Shown here: one piece after another, positions 1 to 5,686 of the stretch | Numbering within the stretch: position 1 is the first letter of the stretch | How the letters are laid out: each line of letters begins with the position of its first letter | Source of the DNA: DASRSS01 sp035656335 | GTDB taxonomy: Bacteria > Actinomycetota > Actinomycetes > Mycobacteriales > Jatrophihabitantaceae | Length of the DNA stretch: 7,515 bases | Direction: 5' to 3' | Assembly: GCA_035656335.1 (NCBI GenBank) | Contig: DASRSS010000214.1 | Location: forward strand, 1-7,515 | Notes under the pieces: generated by a model | Told to the model about the DNA's origin: nothing | Databases searched by the model: none | What the model saw: the letters and a program-made list of their open reading frames with translations, nothing else | Made by a program: the position numbers and the translations under genes

Positions 1-115
1 TGCCGAGGCCGAGCGTGAGCGCCAGCGTCACGGCACAGAGCACGACCACGCAGCCGGCGACGACGCGCGCCGCAACCTCGTTGACGGGATTGGGGAATCC
101 GAAGATCGAGCTCAC
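1..115 (-). CDS. DUF4395-like membrane protein, N-terminal fragment (cut by window edge)
   Basis: Reading the minus strand from a GTG at 115-113 gives about 38 residues beginning VSSIFGFPNPVNEVAARVV, followed by a strongly hydrophobic stretch from about residue 18 that runs off the window. The FPNPVNE-x-AAR opening followed at once by a membrane segment is what I recognise as the start of DUF4395 proteins, small integral membrane proteins of unknown function, often found near thioredoxin-like genes. The GTG lies 19 bases after the TGA of the upstream thioesterase gene on the same strand, so the two may share a transcript. A weak GGGA sits 4 bases before the GTG. The ATG at 120-118 is out of frame and meets a stop at once. 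Only the N-terminus is visible, so membrane topology and any cysteines cannot be judged. Confidence 0.6.
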   Translation of the reverse strand, partial: MSSIFGFPNPVNEVAARVVAGCVVVLCAVTLALTLGLG

Positions 116-134
116 GACATCCCAGCGTACGTGC

Positions 135-923
135 TCAACGCACACGGGGCGCGACGATCAGGGTCTGCGCGGTGCAGCCGACCGGACCACGCACGTCCGA
201 GACGGTGGACCGGGCCAGGCCGACGCCGCGATCACCGAGCTGGGTGGCCGCGTCCAGGTGTACCCACTCGCCCTCGAACGGGCGCGCCAGGTGGATGTCC
301 AGGTCGACGTTCAGGAACGACCATTGCGCCCAGTCGAGTTCGGCGGACACGCCGCTCGCGGAGTCCCCGACGAGGGCGACGCGCTGCAACCCGCTGGGCT
401 CCTCGCCAGCGATCAGCGGCAGCCGCGCACGGGCCCAGACGGCGGCCGGTCCCGGCGTCGCGGCCGAGCCGGAGACCTCGTGCCATTCGATGCTGTCGGC
501 GTACGGGAAGGACAGGCCGAACGCCGGGGGCTCGGTCGCCGGCGGCGTCAGGCCTGCCGTCGCCGGCGCGAGGTCGGACGTGTCCCGCGCGGCGACCAGC
601 CATACCCGCGCGTGCAGGCAGTCGCGCCCGCCGGCGCTCAGCGCCACCTCGACGAGGCTGGCACTGCGTGCCGCCCGCACCAGCCGCGCGGTCGCGGTGA
701 CCTCGCCGACGGGAACCGGGCCGACGAAGTCGGCGGCGATCCGGCTGGCGACCAGGTTCGCGTTCACACCCCGCGCGAGCCGCTCCGCCTCGCGCACCGC
801 GAGCGCGTTCGGCGGCCCGCCGTGCTGCAGGTTCACGTCCCACGGGCCGCCGGTCTCGGAAGCTGCAGAAAATCGCGCGCTGTCTGCGGATTGGTCCAGG
901 ATTCGGAAGTAAGCATCTGCCAC
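135..923 (-). CDS. Acyl-CoA thioesterase-like protein (TesB type, double hotdog)
   Basis: A 262-residue cytoplasmic protein with two hotdog halves, roughly residues 1-110 and 125-262, the usual layout and length of TesB-like acyl-CoA thioesterases, which hydrolyse acyl-CoA to free acid and CoA. The N-terminal half carries NLQHGGPPNALA (31-42), the HGG-P signature of the family. The C-terminal half carries GDSASG (186-191) and VDLDIHLARPF (206-216). By its spacing to RPF, Asp207 corresponds to the catalytic Asp of E. coli TesB, and Gln253 in TAQ corresponds to its catalytic Gln. I chose the GTG at 923 because homology-like sequence starts there (ADAYFRILD); the open frame continues upstream to 1025, but through a non-protein-like stretch that is a stem-loop in DNA. 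No clear ribosome binding site precedes the GTG, so the message may be leaderless. It is divergent from the lipoprotein gene and lies upstream of the DUF4395-like gene. The acyl substrate cannot be predicted. Confidence 0.8.
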   Translation of the reverse strand: MADAYFRILDQSADSARFSAASETGGPWDVNLQHGGPPNALAVREAERLARGVNANLVASRIAADFVGPVPVGEVTATARLVRAARSASLVEVALSAGGRDCLHARVWLVAARDTSDLAPATAGLTPPATEPPAFGLSFPYADSIEWHEVSGSAATPGPAAVWARARLPLIAGEEPSGLQRVALVGDSASGVSAELDWAQWSFLNVDLDIHLARPFEGEWVHLDAATQLGDRGVGLARSTVSDVRGPVGCTAQTLIVAPRVR

Positions 924-938
924 GAGAATGCAACGTAC

Positions 939-968
939 TTGACCGCTGCACAGGAACCGTGGCATAAA
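939..968 (+). promoter_or_regulatory. Candidate SigA-type promoter for the lipoprotein gene
   Basis: TTGACC at 939-944 matches the -35 consensus TTGACA in five of six positions. CATAAA at 963-968 matches TATAAT in four of six, with an 18-bp spacer. It lies in the divergent intergenic region and would start transcription near 975, about 70 bases before the lipoprotein start and immediately before the stem-loop at 979-1019. This is motif reading only; AT-rich hexamers are rare in this DNA, which adds some weight. Confidence 0.45.
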
Positions 969-978
969 CTCGCGCGCA

Positions 979-1019
979 GAAGGGGCAGCGGCACATCCCT
1001 CCCGTGCCGCCGCCCCTTC
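979..1019 (+). promoter_or_regulatory. Strong stem-loop in the 5' leader of the lipoprotein gene
   Basis: Bases 979-994 pair with 1004-1019 in a 16-bp stem with one A-C mismatch (987/1011) around a 9-base loop (995-1003). The stem is GC-rich, so it should be very stable in RNA. It sits 24 bases before the lipoprotein GTG and just after the predicted transcription start. It is not followed by a T tract on either strand, and no gene ends here because the flanking genes diverge, so it is not an ordinary terminator. It may be a 5' mRNA-stabilising hairpin, an attenuator or other leader control element, or an inverted-repeat operator for a dimeric regulator. The structure is seen in the sequence; the role is inference. 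Confidence 0.6.
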
Positions 1020-1043
1020 GTGCACCTAGGTAGCCTTCTGCGA

Positions 1044-1562
1044 GTGCGAGTGACCTCCGTTCTGCGCCTGTTCGCCCCGATCGCCGCGGTGTCCGTGCTC
1101 GTCACCGGATGCAGCTCCAGCGGCGGTTCGAGCCCGGCGTCCACGCCGCCGCCCGCGGTGGTCAGCACCGCGCCGGCGACCACCGCCCCCACCGCCCCCT
1201 CCGCAGTCGGCGGCCAGCCGACGGACGCGTCCGGCCGGGTCGCGCAGTGGTACGCCGGGGTCGCCGGGCTGTTCGCCGCGATCCAGGTGGACACCGAGCA
1301 CATCAAGACGGACGCCACCAAGCAGGACGTGCAGAGCCTGCAAGCGCACTGCGCGAACCTGCGCACCGACGCGGCGAACGTCCAGGGCGCGCCGGCCGCT
1401 CCGGACAAGCGGATCGCGGCAGCGGTCGCGACGGCCATGCGCGCGTACGCGTCCGCCGCGCAGAGCTGCCTGCAGGGCGACTACCCGACGACGGCGACGC
1501 AGATCAACAAGGGCGGCGCGGCGCTGGAGGCCGCCAACGGCATCATGAACAACCTGCCCTGA
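1044..1562 (+). CDS. Small secreted lipoprotein of unknown function
   Basis: A 172-residue protein with a classic lipoprotein signal: basic n-region (MRVTSVLR), hydrophobic core (residues 9-20) and lipobox VTGC with the lipidated cysteine at residue 23. After cleavage by signal peptidase II it would be anchored to the outer face of the cell membrane. Residues 24-60 are a Ser/Pro/Ala/Thr-rich flexible linker. Residues 62-172 form a compact, probably helical domain with two cysteines (Cys103, Cys142) that could form a disulfide outside the cell. I do not recognise the domain. GTG at 1044 and GTG at 1050 are both possible starts and both keep the signal peptide; neither has a good ribosome binding site. 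The gene has its own candidate promoter and a leader stem-loop, and is followed after 47 bases by the SGNH hydrolase gene on the same strand. Confidence 0.8.
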   Translation: MRVTSVLRLFAPIAAVSVLVTGCSSSGGSSPASTPPPAVVSTAPATTAPTAPSAVGGQPTDASGRVAQWYAGVAGLFAAIQVDTEHIKTDATKQDVQSLQAHCANLRTDAANVQGAPAAPDKRIAAAVATAMRAYASAAQSCLQGDYPTTATQINKGGAALEAANGIMNNLP

Positions 1563-1609
1563 CGGCTCCGCCCTGGAAACGCGTAGCGGCCCGGAGCAAG
1601 ATTGTTAGC

Positions 1610-2419
1610 GTGACGAACGAACCACTCATCCGGTCCTTCGTGGCGATCGGCGACAGCTTCACCGAGGGCCTCAACGACGTGCTTCCGGACAACACGATGG
1701 CCGGCTGGGCCGATCGGTTCGCGGCGATGCTCGCGCGACAACCGGGCGGCGTGAGGTACGCGAACCTGGCCGTCCGCGGACGGCTGCTGGACCGCATCGT
1801 CGCCGAGCAGCTGCCCACCGCCATCGCGGCGAAGCCGGACCTGATCTCGTTCTCCGCAGGCGGCAACGACGTGCTGCGCACCGGCTTCGACGTCGACGCC
1901 ACCGCGGCCCGCTACGAGCAGGCCGTCGTCCGGATGCGCGCCACGGGCGCACGCGTGCTCGTGTTCACCGGCTTCGACGTCGGCACCACGCCGGTGCTGC
2001 GCCTGGCGCGCGGCCGGATCGCGATTTACAACGAGCTGCTTCGGGGCATCGCGCAGCGGCACGGCTGCGACCTGGTGGACCTGTGGACGCTGACCCCGTT
2101 GCACGACCGGCGCATCGCGTTCAGCGACGACCGGTTGCACCTGTCCGCGGCGGGCCACGAACGGGCGTCCCGCCTCGTCGCGCGCACGCTCGGCATTCCG
2201 GCGCCCGATCCGTTCGCGCCGTGGCCGGAGATCGTGTCGGCGGAGGCCAGCCGACGCGACGACCTGCTGTGGGCACGGACCCACTTCCTGCCGTGGATCG
2301 GGCGGCACCTGCGCGGCCGCTCCAGCGGCGACGCCATCACCGCGAAGCGGCCGGTGCTGGAGCTGTTCGAGCCGGTCGACCCGCCCGGTACTGACGACCG
2401 CGCCGAGCGGACCGGCTAG
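1610..2419 (+). CDS. SGNH/GDSL-type hydrolase (esterase or lipase family)
   Basis: A 269-residue protein with all four SGNH blocks: GDSFTEG (14-20) with nucleophile Ser16, Gly57 in NLAVRGR, GGND (84-87) with Asn86 of the oxyanion hole, and DRLH (174-177) with Asp174 and His177 completing the catalytic triad. The family hydrolyses esters of lipids, sugars or other acyl groups, and the substrate cannot be read from sequence. There is no signal peptide or membrane segment, so it probably acts in the cytoplasm, unlike secreted GDSL lipases. Residues from about 200 on form a C-terminal extension rich in Trp and charged residues (DDLLWARTHFLPWIGRHL, about 227-244), which I recall from actinobacterial SGNH proteins of this type. 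The GTG start is chosen because the family's first strand (FVAIGDS) begins ten residues later; GGAG at 1593-1596 is a rather distant possible ribosome binding site. The stop TAG lies in a CTAG shared with the convergent fahA. Confidence 0.88.
   Translation: MTNEPLIRSFVAIGDSFTEGLNDVLPDNTMAGWADRFAAMLARQPGGVRYANLAVRGRLLDRIVAEQLPTAIAAKPDLISFSAGGNDVLRTGFDVDATAARYEQAVVRMRATGARVLVFTGFDVGTTPVLRLARGRIAIYNELLRGIAQRHGCDLVDLWTLTPLHDRRIAFSDDRLHLSAAGHERASRLVARTLGIPAPDPFAPWPEIVSAEASRRDDLLWARTHFLPWIGRHLRGRSSGDAITAKRPVLELFEPVDPPGTDDRAERTG
2416..2419. other. Shared CTAG stop site of two convergent genes
   Basis: The palindrome CTAG supplies the TAG stop of the SGNH hydrolase gene on the plus strand (2417-2419) and the TAG stop of fahA on the minus strand (2418-2416). 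There is therefore no intergenic space, and any terminator for either transcript must lie inside the opposite gene. Confidence 0.9.
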
Positions 2420-3603
2420 CGCGGCGCGGGCGCGATCCGGCCGCGCACCTCGCCGAGCGCGATGCGCCCGTGCGGTCCCGGCGCGGTCGCGGTGATCACA
2501 ACGTCGTCGCCGTCCTGCAGGAACGCGCGTGTGCTGTCGTCGTCCAGGGCGAGCGGTTCGGCGCCGTTCCAGGTGAGTTCCAGCAGGCAGCCGCGCTGCT
2601 CGGGCGATGGCCCGCTGACCGTCCCGGACGCGAACAGGTCGCCCGTCCGCGCATGCGCCCCGTTGACCGTCACGTGCGCGAGCATCTGCGCCGGTGTCCA
2701 GTACATGGCCGAGAACGGCGGCCGCGAGATCAGGCTGCCGTTGAGCCGCACCTCCAGCTGCAGGTCCAGCCCGGACGGCGTGGCCGAGTCGTCCAGGTAC
2801 GGCAGCGGCCGCGGGTCACGCGCCGGCGGTTGCGTCCAGGCGGCGGCGAGCGCGTCCAGCGGCGTTATCCACGCGGAGACCGAGGTCGCGAACGACTTGC
2901 CCAGGAACGGGCCGAGCGGGACGTACTCCCACGCCTGGATGTCGCGTGCCGACCAGTCGTTGAGCAGGCAGACCCCGAAGACGTGATCGGCGAAATCCCC
3001 GACCGCGACGGGGCGTCCGGGCTCGGACGGCGCACCGACGACGAAGCCGACCTCGGCCTCGATGTCCAGCTTGCGGCTCGGCCCAAACCCGATCGTCCCG
3101 TCCGCGCCGCGCGCCTGGCCGGACGGGCGCAGCACATCGGTGCCGGACACGACGACCGTGCCGGCCCGGCCGTGGTACCCGATCGGCAGGTGCTTCCAGT
3201 TCGGGGTCAGCGGCTCGCCGTCCGGGCGGAAGATCCGGCCGACGTTCGACGCGTGGTGCTCGGAAGCGTAGAAGTCCACGTAGTCCGCGACGGTGAACGG
3301 CAGCCGCAGCCGGGACTCCTCCAGCGGCGACAGCAGCGGTTCGATGCGGGCGCGGTGCGACTCGTCGGTGAGCCAGTCGGTCACGAGCGCGCGCACCTGG
3401 GTCCACACCGGCCGGCCGGCGGCGAGGAACGCGTCCAGCAGGCCGCCGGCGAACAGTCCCGCGTACGGGGTCTCGCGCGTCGCCGCGGTGAGGTCCAGTT
3501 GCCGGCCGCCGATGCGGACGAGCACGCGCTCGCCGTCCGAGCCGTAGGGCAGGTTGTCTAGGCCGTACGGGTCGTCGGCGGGCACGTCCAGCCAGGTCGT
3601 CAC
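2416..3603 (-). CDS. fahA: Fumarylacetoacetase
   Basis: Hydrolyses 4-fumarylacetoacetate to fumarate and acetoacetate, the last step of the homogentisate pathway of tyrosine and phenylalanine breakdown, in the cytoplasm. The 395-residue protein has an N-terminal SH3-like part (to about 100) and the C-terminal FAH catalytic domain. By alignment from memory with mouse FAH, the metal ligands are Asp110 (DFYASEHHA), Glu182 and Glu184 (LDIEAEVGF) and Asp216 (NDWSARDIQ). Other active-site residues are His117 (general base), Arg220, Gln223, Lys236 (PFLGKSF) and Glu342 (LLELTW). All are present at consistent spacing, so this is a true fumarylacetoacetase and not a generic FAH-family hydrolase. The GTG at 3603 overlaps the TGA of the upstream gene (GTGA), with GGTGG 7 bases before it, indicating translational coupling. 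Its TAG shares CTAG with the convergent SGNH gene. Confidence 0.95.
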   Translation of the reverse strand: MTTWLDVPADDPYGLDNLPYGSDGERVLVRIGGRQLDLTAATRETPYAGLFAGGLLDAFLAAGRPVWTQVRALVTDWLTDESHRARIEPLLSPLEESRLRLPFTVADYVDFYASEHHASNVGRIFRPDGEPLTPNWKHLPIGYHGRAGTVVVSGTDVLRPSGQARGADGTIGFGPSRKLDIEAEVGFVVGAPSEPGRPVAVGDFADHVFGVCLLNDWSARDIQAWEYVPLGPFLGKSFATSVSAWITPLDALAAAWTQPPARDPRPLPYLDDSATPSGLDLQLEVRLNGSLISRPPFSAMYWTPAQMLAHVTVNGAHARTGDLFASGTVSGPSPEQRGCLLELTWNGAEPLALDDDSTRAFLQDGDDVVITATAPGPHGRIALGEVRGRIAPAPR

Positions 3604-4451
3604 GGCGCGGCCACCAGGCCCATCGCGACGAGGTCGGCCACCGGCTCGGCGATGCTGCACGTGCCGAACGAGCGGAACATCGCGCGGACGGCCGCGATGT
3701 CGCCGTCGGACAGCGCACGAACCTGCGCGGCGACCTCGACCGCGTCCCGCTGCGCCAGCGCGGAAGCGGTCGCGTCGACACTTCCCGTCGCCGCCGCGAT
3801 CCGCGCGGCCAGCACGACGTTCAGGAAGCCGTGGTGCTCGAAGCGGCTCTGCTGGTCGCGGTGCCGGACCGCGCTGTGCAGGCCGGCGGTGCACTTGAAC
3901 GGCAGCCGCTCGGCGGCGCACATCACCAGCGGCGCGGCGAGCTCCAGTTCGGTGTGGAAGGCGTCGATGGTCATGCCGCCGGTGCGCAGCTTGAGGCGCA
4001 GCCCGTGGTCGCCGAGCCGGTGCACCTTCCGGTCGTCGACACCGGTCACCGGCAGCTCCAAGTAGCAGGCGATCCCGTCGGCCCGCAGCGGCTCCAGCAC
4101 GCGCAGCGCGTCGTCCAGCGAGGTGTTCCGCAGCGGCACCTCGACCGCGGCGACGGTCAGCTGCGGATGCGGCGCCGCGGCGCTCAGCAGGTCCGCGACG
4201 TGCTCGACGCCCTCGGGGACCACCGCAGCGACGGACACCGGCGCGTCGCTCGACAGGCGCAGCTCGCCCGCCGTCGCGGCCAGCTCGGGCAGCCGGCGCC
4301 CGTTGCACACGAACGGCCCGACCATGTCGGCGTACCAGGACAACCGATGGCGGGCGTGGCCGCGGATCGCCGGCTCCAGCGGCAGGTCTGCGGGCGGGAA
4401 CATCGCCGCGTCGTCGAACAGCGCGGTGAACAGGGGCGAGAGCACGGTCAC
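3600..4451 (-). CDS. Conserved-looking uncharacterised protein between hmgA and fahA
   Basis: A 283-residue soluble protein that I do not recognise as any named enzyme. It has no signal peptide or membrane segment. Alternating hydrophobic strands and helices (for example VSVAAVVPE at 72-80, LTVAAVEVPL at 98-107, IACYLELPV at 127-135) suggest a beta/alpha-barrel-like fold. Motif-like blocks resemble an active site: LFDDAAMFPPA (11-21), FVCN (47-50), LRLKLRTGG (151-159), PFKCTAGLHSAVRH (184-197, with Lys186, His192, Arg196 and His197) and HHGFLN (206-211). The GTG start lies 4 bases after the hmgA stop, with GGGG 9 bases upstream, and its TGA overlaps the fahA start. This placement implies a job in homogentisate breakdown. 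The slot is that of maleylacetoacetate isomerase, but the protein shows no glutathione-transferase (Zeta) features such as the SSCS motif of MaiA. Role as an isomerase or accessory enzyme is inference only. Confidence 0.85.
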   Translation of the reverse strand: MTVLSPLFTALFDDAAMFPPADLPLEPAIRGHARHRLSWYADMVGPFVCNGRRLPELAATAGELRLSSDAPVSVAAVVPEGVEHVADLLSAAAPHPQLTVAAVEVPLRNTSLDDALRVLEPLRADGIACYLELPVTGVDDRKVHRLGDHGLRLKLRTGGMTIDAFHTELELAAPLVMCAAERLPFKCTAGLHSAVRHRDQQSRFEHHGFLNVVLAARIAAATGSVDATASALAQRDAVEVAAQVRALSDGDIAAVRAMFRSFGTCSIAEPVADLVAMGLVAAP

Positions 4452-4455
4452 CGGT

Positions 4456-5667
4456 TCAGGCCCCGGGGCCGCGCCCGGACCACGTCCAGGCGTAGCGGCC
4501 GTCGTCGCAGGCGCGGCCGCCCTCGCCCAGCCGCAGCGGGCGGAACGTGTCGACCATGACGGCCAGCTCGTCGAAGAACTCGACGCCGATCGAGCGCTCG
4601 TACGCGCCCGGCTGCGGCCCGTGCGAGTGGCCGCCGGGGTGCAGGCTGATCGAACCCTGGCCGATGCCGGATCCCTTGCGCGCCTCGTAGTCGCCGCCGC
4701 AGTAGAACATGACCTCGTCCGAGTCCACGTTCGAGTGGTAGTACGGCACCGGGATCGACAGCTCGTGGTAGTCGACCTTGCGCGGCACGAAGTTGCAGAT
4801 GACGAAGTTGTTGCCCTCGAACACCTGGTGCGCGGGCGGCGGCTGGTGCACCTTGCCGGTGATCGGCATGAAGTCCGCGACGTTGAACGTGTACGGATAC
4901 AGGCAGCCGTCCCAGCCGACCACGTCGAACGGGTGGTGCGGGACGGTGTGGATCGTGCCGGCGATCCCGGACGGCCCCGAGCCGCGGTGCTTGATGTACA
5001 CCTCGACGTCCGACTCGTCCACGACGACCGGATCGCCAGGGCCGTGCAGGTCGCGCTCGCAGTACGGCGCGTGCTCGAGCAGCTGCCCGAACCGCGACAG
5101 GTAGCGCCGCGCCGGGGTGATGTGCGAGTTCGCCTCGATGCAGTACGCGCGCAGCGGCTGCGGCCCGGTGGGTACCCAGCGGTGCGTGGTCGCGCGCGGC
5201 AGCAGGACGTAGTCGCCTTCGTTCGCCGCGAGCGGCCCGAACACCGTCTCGACCGTGGCCGACCCGGACTCCACGTACACGCACTCGTCGCCGATCGCGT
5301 TGCGGTACAGCGGGGACGGCTCGGTCGCGACGACGTAGTGGATGCGCACGTCGTCGTTGCCGAGCACCAGCCGGCGCCCGGTCACCGCGTCCACGCCGGC
5401 CGCCGCGGACGCCTCGGACGCGAACAGGTCGTGCAGCTTCAGGTGCCGGGGGAGCAGCGGCTCGTTCGGCACCGTCGCCTGGTCCGGCAGCTCCCACGGC
5501 CGCGCGTCGACGATCGCGGACGGGATCTGCCGGTGGTAGAGCAGCGAGGAGTCGGCCGAGAAGCCCTCCTCGCCCATCAGCTCCTCGAAGTACAGGTTGC
5601 CGTCGGGTCCGCGCAGCTGGGTGTGCCGCTTCGGAGGGACGGAACCGTGCGACTGGTAGTACGCCAT
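4456..5667 (-). CDS. hmgA: Homogentisate 1,2-dioxygenase
   Basis: Opens the ring of homogentisate with O2 to give 4-maleylacetoacetate, using non-haem Fe(II), in the cytoplasm. The 403-residue protein has the cupin-type strands of the family, with landmarks GDECVYVESG (126-135), HHPFDVVGWDG (244-254) and the C-terminal metal site. From memory of human HGD (ligands His335, Glu341, His371), the equivalents here are His311 (YYHSNVDSDE), Glu318 and His349 (HSHGP), with His343 (SLH) matching human His365. The gap between the first two ligands is one residue longer than in human HGD. The N-terminus (YYQSHGSVPPKRHTQ) matches the shorter bacterial form of the enzyme. The ATG start at 5667 has no strong ribosome binding site and lies 19 bases after the gltA stop; the next gene follows after 4 bases. 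Neighbouring fahA supports the pathway assignment. Confidence 0.93.
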   Translation of the reverse strand: MAYYQSHGSVPPKRHTQLRGPDGNLYFEELMGEEGFSADSSLLYHRQIPSAIVDARPWELPDQATVPNEPLLPRHLKLHDLFASEASAAAGVDAVTGRRLVLGNDDVRIHYVVATEPSPLYRNAIGDECVYVESGSATVETVFGPLAANEGDYVLLPRATTHRWVPTGPQPLRAYCIEANSHITPARRYLSRFGQLLEHAPYCERDLHGPGDPVVVDESDVEVYIKHRGSGPSGIAGTIHTVPHHPFDVVGWDGCLYPYTFNVADFMPITGKVHQPPPAHQVFEGNNFVICNFVPRKVDYHELSIPVPYYHSNVDSDEVMFYCGGDYEARKGSGIGQGSISLHPGGHSHGPQPGAYERSIGVEFFDELAVMVDTFRPLRLGEGGRACDDGRYAWTWSGRGPGA

Positions 5668-5686
5668 GCGGCTCAGGCTATCGCCG

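Noticed and set aside
979..1019. Stem-loop read as an intrinsic terminator
   Set aside because: There is no T tract on either strand and the flanking genes diverge, so no transcript would be expected to end here after a gene.
924..1025. N-terminal extension of the thioesterase to an ATG at 1025
   Set aside because: The added 34 residues are low-complexity and encoded by the stem-loop and promoter region; the family sequence begins at the GTG at 923.
15..1562. A 515-codon plus-strand open frame covering the whole left region
   Set aside because: Only its last 172 codons (from 1044) look like protein, with signal peptide and lipobox. The earlier part is Arg/Gly/Pro-rich and runs antisense to the thioesterase gene, as expected for a shadow frame in GC-rich DNA.
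3604..4308. Upstream extension of fumarylacetoacetase into the preceding gene
   Set aside because: The extension is an Arg/Ala-rich frame inside the uncharacterised gene. The GTG at 3603 gives the normal protein length and a typical GTGA overlap.
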